Source of the DNA: Acidovorax sp. Leaf191
GTDB lineage: Bacteria; Pseudomonadota; Gammaproteobacteria; Burkholderiales; Burkholderiaceae_C
DNA: 64,000 nucleotides
Assembly: GCF_001424425.1 (NCBI RefSeq)
Contig: NZ_LMPT01000012.1
Span: 518,074 to 582,073, forward strand
Reading direction: 5' to 3'
Below are positions 51,726 through 60,805 of this stretch, one piece after another. The position numbers were made by a program, and so were the translations under genes. The stretch's first letter is position 1, and each line of letters begins with the position of its first letter. The notes below the pieces were generated by a model that was given only the letters and a program-made list of their open reading frames with translations, had not been told where the DNA came from and made no database searches.

Positions 51726-52739
51726 TTACTTGACTTCGGCCAGATAGCGGTCGGAGAACGCTTTTTGCACCGCGGCCATGCGGCCGTAGTCCACCGTTTT
51801 GGCGCGGGCGTAGTCGCTGGCGGGCAGGAAGCGCGCCTGCACGTCCTTGGGCATGGCGCTGGCGCGCACCGGGCGCAGGTAGGCATTGGCCCACAGCGCC
51901 TGGCCTTCGTCGGAGAGCACGAAGTCCAGCACCTTCTTGCCGTCTGCGGCGTGCGGCGCACCGGCCACCAGGCTCATCACGTAGGGCACCACCAGCGTGC
52001 CTTCCGCAGGGATCACGAACTGAACGTTGGCCTGGTCCTTGTACTTGGCGCGGTAGGCGTTGAAATCGTAGTCGAGCAGGATCGCGATCTCGCCCGAGAG
52101 CACGCGCGCGTACGAGGTCTGCTTGGGCACGATGGGCTCGTTCTTCTGCAGCGCCTTGAAGTAGTCGATGCCGGGGCCGAAGTTCTCCAGCGTGCCGCCG
52201 CGCGCCTGGTTGGCGGCCACCGCGCCCACGTAGCCGACGAAGGCAGAGGCCGGGTCCAGGTAGCCGATGAGGCCCTTGTACTCGGGCTTGAGCAGGTCGG
52301 CCCAGGACTGCGGCACGGGCTTGCCCTTGAGCGCGTCCACATTGACCATGAAGCCGAGCGTGCCCGAATGGATGGTGAACCAGTGGCCGGCCGGGTCCTT
52401 GAGGCCGTCGGGGATGTCCTTCCACGCGGCGGGCTGGTAGGGCGCGACCAGGCCGTCCTTTTGCGCCTGGATGGCGAAGGTCACGCCGAGATACGTCACG
52501 TCGGCCACGGGGCGGGCCTTCTCGGCCGTCATCTGCGCGAGCGACTGGCCGGAGTTCTTGTTGTCCGGCGGCACGGTGACGCCGGTCTTGGCCTTGATGG
52601 CCTTGATCTGGCTGCCCCAGTCGGCCCATTCGGGCGGGCAGTTGTAGCAGATGGCCGTCTGCGCCATGGCGGTGCCGGCGGCGGCCAGGCCGAAGGCCAG
52701 TGCGGCGGCGCGCATGAAGTGGGTGAGCGTGTATTTCAT
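51726..52739 (-). CDS. ABC transporter periplasmic solute-binding protein
   Basis: The 337-residue protein has a signal peptide (cleavage after GTAMAQ) and the class F/Fe-type binding fold: GSQIKAIKAKTGVTVPPDNKNSGQSL, then IHSGTLGFMVNVDALKGKPVPQSWADLLKPEYKG. It begins with a Cys pair (CYNCPPEW) probably forming a disulfide. The ATG follows AGGAGT. With a phosphodiesterase in the operon, organophosphate or phosphonate-type ligands are likely; iron cannot be excluded. Confidence 0.9.
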   Translation of the reverse strand: MKYTLTHFMRAAALAFGLAAAGTAMAQTAICYNCPPEWADWGSQIKAIKAKTGVTVPPDNKNSGQSLAQMTAEKARPVADVTYLGVTFAIQAQKDGLVAPYQPAAWKDIPDGLKDPAGHWFTIHSGTLGFMVNVDALKGKPVPQSWADLLKPEYKGLIGYLDPASAFVGYVGAVAANQARGGTLENFGPGIDYFKALQKNEPIVPKQTSYARVLSGEIAILLDYDFNAYRAKYKDQANVQFVIPAEGTLVVPYVMSLVAGAPHAADGKKVLDFVLSDEGQALWANAYLRPVRASAMPKDVQARFLPASDYARAKTVDYGRMAAVQKAFSDRYLAEVK

Positions 52740-52789
52740 CGAAGACTCCTGTGGGACGAGGTGGCGGGGGACGGGGTGAGAACGGGAAG

Positions 52790-53782
52790 TCATGCGGGCG
52801 CGCACGACTCACCGGTGCGAAAGTGGTGGGGCAAGGTCAGCCCTGCATCGGGTGCCAATGGCGTGCCGCTGGCCATGGCTTGCACCAGCAACTGCACGCT
52901 GCAGCGGCCGATATCGGCATTGGGCTGGGCCACGGTGCTCAACATGGGGGTGAGGTCCTCGCCCAGGGCGATGCCGTCGAAACCCACCACGCTCAGGTCG
53001 CGCGGCACGGCCAGCCCGGCCAGGTGCGCGGCGCGGATGCTGCGGATGGCCAGCAGGTCGTTGGAGCAGATCAGAGCCGTGGGGCGATCAAGGCCTTGCA
53101 GCAGGGCGGTGACGTCTTGCACCGCGGTTTCGATGAAGGGCACTTCGAGCACCCGCCCAACGGGAAGGCCGGCGGCTGCCATGCCGCTGTGAAAGCCGCG
53201 GCTGCGCTGCTGCGCCCGGTCGGACGCGGCGAGCTGGCCGCTGACCATGGTGATGCGCCGGTGCCCGAGCGAGACCAGGTGCGCCACCCGCTCGGCCACG
53301 GCCTGCTCGCCGTCCACCGACACGCAGGGGTGGTCCGGGTGCCGGTTGTAGGCCAGCACGTAGGGCAGGCCTGCCTCGGCCAGGCGCTGCAGTGCGCTCG
53401 ACGTGGCCGGGTTGGAGACCACGAGGACCATGCCGTCCACATTGCCGGCCAGGAGCAGGTGCACGGCGCGGTCTTCCTGAGCGATCTGGTAGTCGGTAGC
53501 AAACGGCAGGATGGCGTAGCCGGCAGCGACGGCGGCCTGCGCCAGGCCCTGCAAGCATTCGGCGAACACGGGGTTGAGCAGGGTGGGCAGCACCACGCCG
53601 ATGACGCGGCTGCGCTGGGTGCGCAAGGTGCGCGCGCTGGCGTTGGGCAGGTAGCCCAGTGCCAGGGCCACCTGCTCCACATGCTCGCGCGTGGCCGGCG
53701 TCACCTTGTCGGGCAGGTTGAAGACCCGCGACACGGTGGCGACCGACACGCCCGCCTGGCGGGCCACGTCCTGGATGCTCAT
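52790..53782 (-). CDS. LacI family transcriptional regulator
   Basis: A 330-residue LacI-type repressor: helix-turn-helix MSIQDVARQAGVSVATVSRVFNLPDKV with hinge helix NASARTLRTQR, then a sugar-binding-like effector domain. GntR/KdgR-type features are absent. It is first in the ABC/phosphodiesterase operon and has a perfect LacI operator in its own leader, so it represses itself and the operon. Confidence 0.94.
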   Translation of the reverse strand: MSIQDVARQAGVSVATVSRVFNLPDKVTPATREHVEQVALALGYLPNASARTLRTQRSRVIGVVLPTLLNPVFAECLQGLAQAAVAAGYAILPFATDYQIAQEDRAVHLLLAGNVDGMVLVVSNPATSSALQRLAEAGLPYVLAYNRHPDHPCVSVDGEQAVAERVAHLVSLGHRRITMVSGQLAASDRAQQRSRGFHSGMAAAGLPVGRVLEVPFIETAVQDVTALLQGLDRPTALICSNDLLAIRSIRAAHLAGLAVPRDLSVVGFDGIALGEDLTPMLSTVAQPNADIGRCSVQLLVQAMASGTPLAPDAGLTLPHHFRTGESCAPA

Positions 53783-53797
53783 GGAACCTCGTTGCTA

Positions 53798-53811
53798 TGT
53801 AAACGTTTACA
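53798..53811. promoter_or_regulatory. LacI-type operator
   Basis: TGTAAACGTTTACA is a perfect 14-bp palindrome with the central CG of LacI/GalR-family sites. It lies 16 bp before the lacI start. Confidence 0.85.
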
Positions 53812-53861
53812 TTGGAACGAGGCCGTGTGACGCCGGTATGACCGGGCGCGGGGCCGGCCAT

Positions 53862-53889
53862 GAAAAACGGCCCTCGATGGGGCCGTTCA
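53862..53889 (-). terminator. Intrinsic terminator of ribF-ileS-lspA
   Basis: On the minus strand GAACGGCCCC-atcga-GGGCCGTT is followed by TTTC. The stem is seven to eight GC-rich pairs, about 30 bp after the lspA stop. Confidence 0.85.
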
Positions 53890-53920
53890 GGGAATGCAGG
53901 GCAGGGCAGCCGCCCAGCGG

Positions 53921-54451
53921 CTATTTGGACCGCTTGACCCGCAACAGTTCATCGAGGATCAGGCAAGCCGCCCCGATGCTGATGGCGGTATCGGCCAGGT
54001 TGAACGCCGGGAAGTGCCCGCCCGGGAACATGCCCGAGAGGAAGTCCCAGTGGAAGTCCAGGAAGTCCACCACGTAGCCGTGCATCAACCGGTCCACCAC
54101 GTTGCCGACGGCGCCGCCGAGGATGCTGGCGAGCGAGAAGCAAAACAGCTTTTGCCCCGGGTGCGCGCGCAGTTGCCACACGATGAAGATCGTGGCCACC
54201 ACGCCGATGGCAGTGAACAGCCAGCGCTGCCAGCCGCCCGCATTCGCGAGGAACGAGAACGCCGCCCCGGTGTTGTGGGCCCGCACGATGTTGAAGAAGC
54301 CGGTGACGAAGGTGGAGTCGCCGAGCCGGTAGTTGTCCAGGATGAAGGTCTTGGTCAACTGGTCGGCCACCAGCAGGACCACGGCCCAGACGAGCCAGGG
54401 CCACATGCTGGCGCCGGAGCGGCCGGAGAGTGAGCTGTTGCCGCGCGCCAT
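53921..54451 (-). CDS. lspA: Lipoprotein signal peptidase LspA
   Basis: A 176-residue inner-membrane aspartyl protease with four helices that removes signal peptides from lipoproteins. Catalytic aspartates lie in the family blocks [20 protein letters not shown] and [11 protein letters not shown]. Its ATG overlaps the ileS stop by one base (TGATG), so translation is coupled. The order ribF-ileS-lspA is the standard proteobacterial cluster. Confidence 0.96.
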   Translation of the reverse strand: MARGNSSLSGRSGASMWPWLVWAVVLLVADQLTKTFILDNYRLGDSTFVTGFFNIVRAHNTGAAFSFLANAGGWQRWLFTAIGVVATIFIVWQLRAHPGQKLFCFSLASILGGAVGNVVDRLMHGYVVDFLDFHWDFLSGMFPGGHFPAFNLADTAISIGAACLILDELLRVKRSK

Positions 54452-57348
54452 CACGCGTGCCTCCGGCTTTCGCCAGCGCCGTACAGGTTGCTGGTGCAGC
54501 GCCCGCAGATCGTGGGGTGCGCGGCATCCTGGCCCACGTCGCTGCGGTAGTGCCAGCAGCGCTCGCATTTCGTATCAGAACTGGCGCTCACGCTGATCTG
54601 CAATGCGCTACCAGCTACCAATTCGATAGCAGATGTGATGAACACGAACTTGAGGTCATCGCCCAGGCTGGCCAGCAGCGCATGGTCTTCGGGCGCTGCG
54701 GTCAGCACCACGTTGGCCTGCAGGGACGAGCCCACCTGGCCGCCGGCGCGCAGTGCCTCGATCTCCTTGTTCACCACGTCGCGGATCTCGCGCAGGCGGC
54801 TCCACTTGGCCAGCAGGCCTTCGTCGGCCCCTGCGATCGAGCCGTAGGTTTCGAGGAAGATGGAGTCGGACGAGCCGAACACCTTCCACGCCTCTTCGGC
54901 GGTGAACGACAGGAACGGCGCCATCCAGCGCAGCATGCCGTGGGTGATGTGGTACAGCGCGGTCTGGGCGCTGCGGCGCGCCAGGCTCTTGGGTGCGGTG
55001 GTGTACAGCCGGTCTTTCAGCACATCCAGGTAGAAGCCGCCCAGGTCTTCCGAGCAGTACAACTGCAGCTTGGCCACCACGGGGTGGAACTCGTAGACCT
55101 TGTAGTGCGCCAGCACCGTGGCCTGGAACTCGGCCGCACGCGTCAGCGCGTAGCGGTCGATCTCCAGCATCTGGTCGAACGGCACAGCGTCTGTAGCGGG
55201 GTCGAAGTCGCTCACATTGGCCAGCAAAAAGCGCAGCGTGTTACGGATGCGGCGGTAGGCGTCCACCACCCGCGCCAGGATCTTCTCGTCGCCCGCGATG
55301 TCGCCCGAGTAGTCGCTGGCGGCCACCCACAGGCGGATGATTTCTGCGCCGAGCTTCTTGTTGATCTCCTGCGGGTCGATGCCGTTACCGAGCGACTTGC
55401 TCATCTTGCGGCCCTGGCTGTCCACGGTGAAGCCGTGGGTCAGCAGGCCGCGGTAGGGCGCGCGGCCTTCGAGCGCCGATGCCAGCAGCAGCGAGCTGTG
55501 GAACCAGCCGCGGTGCTGGTCGTGGCCTTCGAGGTACAGGTCGGCCTCGGGGCCGGTGTCGTGGTGCACGTTCGGGTGCGTGCCGCGCAGCACGTGGAAG
55601 AACGTGGAGCCGGAGTCGAACCACACCTCCAGGATGTCGGTGCTCTTGGTGTAGCAGACCGCGTCCTCGGCGCCCAGGATCTCCTCGGGCGTCACGCGGC
55701 TCCAGGCCTCGATGCCGCCCTTTTCCACGATGGCGGCGGCCTGGTCCATGATTTCCATGGTGCGTGGGTGCAGCTCGCCCGAGTCCTTGTGCAAAAAGAA
55801 CGGGATGGGCACGCCCCAGCTGCGCTGGCGCGAGATGCACCAGTCGGGCCGGTTGGCGATCATGTCGTGCAGGCGGGTCTTGCCGTTCTCGGGGTAGAAG
55901 CTGGTGTGCTCGATGGCGTCCAGCGCGATCTGGCGCAGCGTCTTGGCGGGCTTTTCGCCGGCCTTGGTGAACACGCCTTCGCCTTCGTCCATGCGGATGA
56001 ACCACTGCGCCGCGGCGCGGTAGATCACCGGCGTCTTGTGGCGCCAGCAGTGCGGGTAGCTGTGGGTGATCTCCTTGGTGGCCATCAGGCGGCCGGCATT
56101 GCGCAGCGCCTCGATGACCACGGGCACGGCCTTCCAGATGTGCTGGCCGCCGAACAGCGGGAAGTCCGGCGCATAGGTGCCGTTGCCCTGCACCGGGTTC
56201 AGGATGTCGTCGAGCGCCAGGCCGTGGGACACGCAGGAGTTGAAATCCTCCAGCCCGTAGGCGGGCGAGGAGTGCACGATACCCGTGCCGTCGTCGGCCG
56301 TGGCGTAGTCGGCCAGGTACACGGGCGACAGGCGTCGGTAGCCGTAGCTGCCGTCCTCGCTGGCCACGTCGTACAGCGGGTGTTCGAATTCGAGGCCGCC
56401 CAGGTTCTTGCCCAGGGTGGTGGCCAGCACTTGGCCGGTGAGGCCGTAGCGCTCCAGGCACGAGGCCACCAGCGGTTCGGCCACCAGCAGCAGGCGCTCG
56501 CCGGCATCGACCAGCGCGTAGCTGATCTCGGGGTTCAGGTTCAGCGCCTGGTTGGCCGGGATGGTCCACGCGGTGGTGGTCCAGATCACCACGAAGGCAT
56601 CCTTGGCGAGCGCGGGCACGCCGAAGGCAGCGGCCAGCTGGGCGGGCTCGTGCGCCTTGAAGGCCACGTCCAGCGTGGTGCTCTTCTTGTCGGCGTATTC
56701 GATCTCGAACTCGGCCAGCGAGCTGCCGCAGTCGAAGCACCAGTACACGGGCTTCAGGCCCCGGTACACGAAGCCGCGCTCCATCACGCGCTTGAACGCA
56801 CGGATCTCGCCCGCCTCGTTGGCGAAGTTCATGGTCTTGTAGGGGTTGTCCCATTCGCCGAGCACGCCCAGGCGCTGGAAGTCGCCCATCTGCTGCGCGA
56901 TCTGCTCGGTGGCGAACGCCCGGCTCTTGGCCTGCATGTCGTCGCGGCTGAGGTTGCGGCCGTGCTTCTTCTCGATGGCGTTCTCGATCGGCAGGCCGTG
57001 GCAGTCCCAGCCGGGCACGTACAGCGCGTCGAAGCCTTCGAGCTGGCGCGCCTTGGTGATCATGTCCTTCAGGATCTTGTTGACCGCGTGGCCCATATGG
57101 ATCTGGCCGTTGGCGTAGGGCGGGCCGTCGTGCAGGATGAACTTGGGCGCGCCCCGGCGGGCATCGCGCAGGCGCTTGTAGATGCCTTTGTCGTCCCACT
57201 CCTTGACCCAGCCCGGCTCGCGCTTGGGCAGGTCGCCACGCATGGGGAAGGGGGTGTCGGGCAGGTTCAGGGTGCTGCGGTAGTCCGTGGCGGGGGCGGC
57301 GGACGCGGATGCCGAAGCAGGTGCGGAGGTGACGTTGTCGTCGGACAT
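54451..57348 (-). CDS. ileS: Isoleucyl-tRNA synthetase
   Basis: The 965-residue class I synthetase has HMGH (84-87, the HIGH motif), the editing domain in the first half with [10 protein letters not shown] near its edge, KMSKS in [10 protein letters not shown], and a C-terminal zinc-finger pair (CERCWHY, CGRC). Length and motifs fit a type 1, mupirocin-sensitive bacterial enzyme. An N-terminal Ala/Ser-rich 20-residue tail is unusual. Near the C-terminus [13 protein letters not shown] is encoded by a dispersed-repeat copy, in frame. Confidence 0.97.
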   Translation of the reverse strand: MSDDNVTSAPASASASAAPATDYRSTLNLPDTPFPMRGDLPKREPGWVKEWDDKGIYKRLRDARRGAPKFILHDGPPYANGQIHMGHAVNKILKDMITKARQLEGFDALYVPGWDCHGLPIENAIEKKHGRNLSRDDMQAKSRAFATEQIAQQMGDFQRLGVLGEWDNPYKTMNFANEAGEIRAFKRVMERGFVYRGLKPVYWCFDCGSSLAEFEIEYADKKSTTLDVAFKAHEPAQLAAAFGVPALAKDAFVVIWTTTAWTIPANQALNLNPEISYALVDAGERLLLVAEPLVASCLERYGLTGQVLATTLGKNLGGLEFEHPLYDVASEDGSYGYRRLSPVYLADYATADDGTGIVHSSPAYGLEDFNSCVSHGLALDDILNPVQGNGTYAPDFPLFGGQHIWKAVPVVIEALRNAGRLMATKEITHSYPHCWRHKTPVIYRAAAQWFIRMDEGEGVFTKAGEKPAKTLRQIALDAIEHTSFYPENGKTRLHDMIANRPDWCISRQRSWGVPIPFFLHKDSGELHPRTMEIMDQAAAIVEKGGIEAWSRVTPEEILGAEDAVCYTKSTDILEVWFDSGSTFFHVLRGTHPNVHHDTGPEADLYLEGHDQHRGWFHSSLLLASALEGRAPYRGLLTHGFTVDSQGRKMSKSLGNGIDPQEINKKLGAEIIRLWVAASDYSGDIAGDEKILARVVDAYRRIRNTLRFLLANVSDFDPATDAVPFDQMLEIDRYALTRAAEFQATVLAHYKVYEFHPVVAKLQLYCSEDLGGFYLDVLKDRLYTTAPKSLARRSAQTALYHITHGMLRWMAPFLSFTAEEAWKVFGSSDSIFLETYGSIAGADEGLLAKWSRLREIRDVVNKEIEALRAGGQVGSSLQANVVLTAAPEDHALLASLGDDLKFVFITSAIELVAGSALQISVSASSDTKCERCWHYRSDVGQDAAHPTICGRCTSNLYGAGESRRHA
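54588..54640 (-). repeat. Dispersed ~60-bp repeat, copy 6, in-frame in ileS
   Basis: GCGCTACCAGCTACCAATTC followed by GATAGCAG matches the right half of the 41296-41357 copy at most positions. Outer bases are more diverged. It encodes residues just before the zinc-finger of an essential enzyme, so the insert must be tolerated. Confidence 0.6.
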
Positions 57349-57457
57349 GAGGGGACCTTAAAAACTGAGCATTCCGGGGCGTGCCCGGAAGGGGAGAGGA
57401 GGTGCGCGAAAGGGATGTGTGTGCCCGCTCAGGCGGGCGCTGCGGTAAGCAGCCCCC

Positions 57458-58507
57458 TCAAATTCGGTCGCGCGTGGTCTGGCGCCGGGTCTCGGTGTGC
57501 GACGCGATGGCGGCCGTCGCAAAGTAGGCGCGCGCATCGTCGCAGTCCTTGGCGATGCCCGTTGTCAGGGCGTCCAGGCTGTCGTACTTGAGCTCGTCGT
57601 GCAGTTTGTGCAGTAGTTCCACCCGCACGATTTTACCGTACGCCCCCTCGGGGCCCAGATCGGCAGGCCATTGCAGGCAGTGGGTTTCGAGCAGCACCCG
57701 CCCGCCGTTGACGTCGTTCGGGTCCAGCGAGGGGCGCACGCCCAGGTTGGCCACGCCGGGCAGAGGCACATCGCCCAGGCCATGCACCAGCACCGCAAAG
57801 ATGCCGCTGGCAGCGGGCTTCCAGTGGGCAAACCGCAGGTTCAGCGTGCGAAAGCCGTCGCCGGCCCCCGCGCCGGTGGCGCCCAGCTCGCGCCCGAGCT
57901 TGCGGCCATGCACCACGTGGCCCGAGATGGTGTAGGGCCGCCCCAGCAGGCGCGCCGCGGCTTCCATGTCGCCCCGGCCCAGCGCATCGCGCACGGCCGA
58001 GCTCGACACCCGAAGGCCATGCACCTCGTAGCTGTTCATGCGTGCCACGTCGAAGCCCCGGGCCTGGCCGGCGGCGTCCAGCATGGCGTAGTCGCCCGCG
58101 CGCTGGCGGCCGAAGCGGAAGTCGTCGCCCACCAGCACATAGCGCGCGTTCAGGCCGCGCATCAGCACCTCGTCGATGAACTCGGCCGGCGACTGGGCGG
58201 CCAGCCGCGCGTCGAACGGCAGCACCACGGTCTGCTGCACGCCGCAGCGCGCCAGCTCGGTGAGCTTGTCGCGCAGCGTGCCGATGCGGGCCGGCGCCAG
58301 TTCGGGCTTGTTGTGTGCCCCGGCGAAGTAGTCGCGCGGGTGGGGTTCGAAGGTCAGCACGCAGCTTTCGACCCCGCGGTGCGCAGCCTCGCTGTTCAGC
58401 AGGGCCAGCATGGCCTGGTGGCCCCGGTGCACTCCGTCGAAGTTGCCGATGGTCAGCGCACAGGCGCTGGCGATGCCCCGGTGGTGGAATCCGCGAAAGA
58501 TCTTCAT
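57458..58507 (-). CDS. ribF: Bifunctional riboflavin kinase/FAD synthetase
   Basis: The 349-residue enzyme makes FMN and FAD. The N-terminal FAD synthetase domain has TIGNFDGVHRGHQAML and the nucleotidyl-transfer blocks; the C-terminal kinase domain has GRPYTISGHVVHGRKLGR and PGVANLGVRPS. It lies 109 bp upstream of ileS in the usual cluster. A dispersed-repeat copy lies against its start codon. Confidence 0.95.
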   Translation of the reverse strand: MKIFRGFHHRGIASACALTIGNFDGVHRGHQAMLALLNSEAAHRGVESCVLTFEPHPRDYFAGAHNKPELAPARIGTLRDKLTELARCGVQQTVVLPFDARLAAQSPAEFIDEVLMRGLNARYVLVGDDFRFGRQRAGDYAMLDAAGQARGFDVARMNSYEVHGLRVSSSAVRDALGRGDMEAAARLLGRPYTISGHVVHGRKLGRELGATGAGAGDGFRTLNLRFAHWKPAASGIFAVLVHGLGDVPLPGVANLGVRPSLDPNDVNGGRVLLETHCLQWPADLGPEGAYGKIVRVELLHKLHDELKYDSLDALTTGIAKDCDDARAYFATAAIASHTETRRQTTRDRI

Positions 58508-58512
58508 TGGTT

Positions 58513-58579
58513 TGTTATCTTTTTGATAGCAGCACGCGCATATCCATCAAGCGCAGGACGCCAATTTGTCATCAAAACG
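58513..58579 (+). repeat. Dispersed ~60-bp repeat, copy 7, upstream of ribF
   Basis: TTATCTTTTTGATAGCAGC, then GCGCATATCCATCAAGCGC and CAATTTGTCATCAAAAC show both stems in less perfect form. It starts six bases before the ribF start codon (reading outward) and so lies in its 5' leader. It may alter ribF expression. Confidence 0.75.
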
Positions 58580-58676
58580 GAGTATATTGTGACCGAGGGG
58601 CCTTCCAGAGCAGGGTGGCCCGCGAGACATCCGCGTTCCCATTCCTTGTGATCATTCTTGTTCCAGGAGGCGTGTT

Positions 58677-59234
58677 TTGAAGGTCTTGAAGCTGTCAGCC
58701 CAAGGGCTGCCCCAATCATGGATTTCGCTCGAACAGGCGGTCATCCACTACGCCGCCGATGAGGTGCGCTGGGAATCAGGCGCCCACATCGCCCGGTTCC
58801 GCGGTGGGTACAACGCTGTCACCGGCGAGCAGTCGGTGATCGCGGTGAACAGCATCATCGGGACCAAGGGAGTGCCGGGCATCAACCCGTTCGACCTGAA
58901 ACCCAGCCTCACCAACAGCAAGCTCTTCGCCCGCGACCGCAATGTCTGCGCCTACTGCGGCGGCCATTTCCACGAAGAAGACCTCACGCGCGAACACATC
59001 GTGCCCTTTGCCCGCAACGGGCAGGACCACTGGATGAACGTGGTCACGGCCTGCCGCCCCTGCAACCACCGAAAGGGCCCGCGCACCCCTGAGCAGGCCC
59101 ACATGCCGCTGCTGTACGCGCCCTACATCCCCAGCCTGTGGGAAGACTTCATCCTGCGCAACCGGCGCATCCTGGCCGACCAGATGGAGTTTCTGATGGC
59201 GCATGTGCCGAAGTCGTCTCGGCTGCTGGGGTAG
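58677..59234 (+). CDS. HNH endonuclease family protein
   Basis: A 185-residue nuclease-fold protein with a zinc-bracketed HNH/HNH-like site: CAYCGG, TREHIVPFARNG, NVVTACRPCNHRKG. The start is TTG with AGGAGG at ideal spacing. Similar single HNH proteins are widespread without a linked methylase or phage, so restriction or mobility is not implied; DNA repair or maintenance is possible. Confidence 0.9.
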   Translation: MKVLKLSAQGLPQSWISLEQAVIHYAADEVRWESGAHIARFRGGYNAVTGEQSVIAVNSIIGTKGVPGINPFDLKPSLTNSKLFARDRNVCAYCGGHFHEEDLTREHIVPFARNGQDHWMNVVTACRPCNHRKGPRTPEQAHMPLLYAPYIPSLWEDFILRNRRILADQMEFLMAHVPKSSRLLG

Positions 59235-59324
59235 CGGCAGCCAGTATTTGCTGGGAAGACCGGCCCCGCAGCAGGGCAGGGGCCAGGGCTTTGTGAAGAT
59301 GGCGCTGCGCCGTGTTGGCCCGCC

Positions 59325-60635
59325 TTAGGCGGGCTTGTGCGCAGTGACCACGAACCCGTGGACGGGCTGCCCGCCTTCATGGCGCAGCACCGTGTCCTCG
59401 ACCACCACGGCGTCGAATCCGGCGCGCTGGCAAAGGGCTTCCACGTGGCTTCGCTTGTGGGTATACCGGCCGGAGGACATCAGCACCAGGTCCGGGCCTG
59501 TCTCGTCACCCACCTCGCACGAGAAGATCAGCTCGCCATCCGCAGCGAGCACCCGGAAGGCGTTGGGGATGGCTTGTGTCAGGTCGCCCGCATAGATGAA
59601 CACGTCCAGCGCGGCGACGACCTGGTACAGGCCTTGCGGCGTCGCCTGGAGGGCATCGTGCAGATTGACGGTGTGGAACCGGTCGTACACGTTGTGCCGC
59701 GCCGCCTGTTCCACCATCTTGTGTGAAACATCCACACCGATCAATGCACCTTCCAGACGGCCCAGGCACACTCCGAGAAGGCCTGTGCCGCAGCCGAGGT
59801 CCAACACATTGAGTTTCTTGTGCGGATAGCGAGCCAGTATCTGATCGGCTACCTGCTTGGGCAGCTGGTACTTGAGACCGCGCACCATGTGCTGGTCGTA
59901 AATCTCGGCCATGCCGTCGAACAGTGGACGGGTCAGCTCGGGAGGCTGCTGTGCCGGCGTACGGCCAGCGGCAAGTTCGGCATAGTACTGATAGACCGCA
60001 TCGTCCGGCGCCAGAGCCAGCAGAGCCGACGTGTCCTTGGCAGCCTCGGCTGCCCTGCCGGCGGCGACGCAGGCCTGGACTCTGCCGACCAGCGATTGCG
60101 TATCGGCGGGGTTGCTCGCAATCAGTGCGTCCCACACTGCAAGGGACTCGTCGTGGCGGCCCAGCTCGCTCAAATCGCGTGCCAGCAGGCGTTGCAGCGT
60201 GGCATCGCCGGGCACCAATTCCAAGCCTCGGCGCAGATGGCGGATGGCCATCTCGGCGTGTCCTGCGCGATGGGCGATGTCCACGACACCCGCCAGCACT
60301 TGCAGGTTACGGGGTTCCAGGGCCGCGACCTTCTCCGCGGTTTCGACGGCTTCCTGAAACTGGTTCTGGCGTGCCAGAAGCAGCGCGAGTTCCAGCAGGC
60401 CGGGTCCCCAGGCGGGCGCCAGCGAAACGGCTTTGCGCAACGACTCGAATGCGCCCTTCACATTGCCAGCTTTCTCCGCCAACAGGCCGCCCAGCATGTG
60501 AACGCGCGCATCCTGAGGCCACAGTGCGTTTGCCTTGTTCAGCGTGGCCGCAGCGTTTCTGAGATCGCCCTTCGTGAGCTGCTCACGGGCTTTGGTCAAG
60601 TACTTGAGATTGGGATCGTTCGCTGTAGCGCTCAT
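59325..60635 (-). CDS. TPR repeat protein fused to SAM-dependent methyltransferase
   Basis: The 436-residue protein has six or more TPR-like repeats (~10-220), then a class I methyltransferase domain with motif I VLDLGCGTGLLGVCLG (~276), GVDVSHKMVEQA and a late VHGFVVTAHK. TPR-methyltransferase fusions are thought to methylate bound proteins or act in envelope glycan assembly. The substrate is unknown. It stands as a single gene. Confidence 0.88.
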   Translation of the reverse strand: MSATANDPNLKYLTKAREQLTKGDLRNAAATLNKANALWPQDARVHMLGGLLAEKAGNVKGAFESLRKAVSLAPAWGPGLLELALLLARQNQFQEAVETAEKVAALEPRNLQVLAGVVDIAHRAGHAEMAIRHLRRGLELVPGDATLQRLLARDLSELGRHDESLAVWDALIASNPADTQSLVGRVQACVAAGRAAEAAKDTSALLALAPDDAVYQYYAELAAGRTPAQQPPELTRPLFDGMAEIYDQHMVRGLKYQLPKQVADQILARYPHKKLNVLDLGCGTGLLGVCLGRLEGALIGVDVSHKMVEQAARHNVYDRFHTVNLHDALQATPQGLYQVVAALDVFIYAGDLTQAIPNAFRVLAADGELIFSCEVGDETGPDLVLMSSGRYTHKRSHVEALCQRAGFDAVVVEDTVLRHEGGQPVHGFVVTAHKPA

Positions 60636-60805
60636 GGGTGCGGAGGAGTTGCATCAGACCGTCTGTCAGTCTGAAAGGCTATCGGTGCCTGGTTGTTCTA
60701 CCGGGCAAAAGCGAGATTATCCAGGATTCGCGTTGGCCACCGTCGGTGGGGCAGCCTGTGCGCCACGCATGGCCGGCGCGGCACGCGCTGCGTGCCGTGC
60801 GCCGG

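Noticed and set aside
54430-57591. A 1053-codon plus-strand frame opposite ileS
   Set aside because: It mirrors codon bias of ileS; composition (Ala/Val/His/Gly-rich) fits no protein family.
58677-59234. Restriction-modification or homing system around the HNH gene
   Set aside because: No methyltransferase acting on DNA, no intron or intein signs; neighbours are ordinary housekeeping genes.
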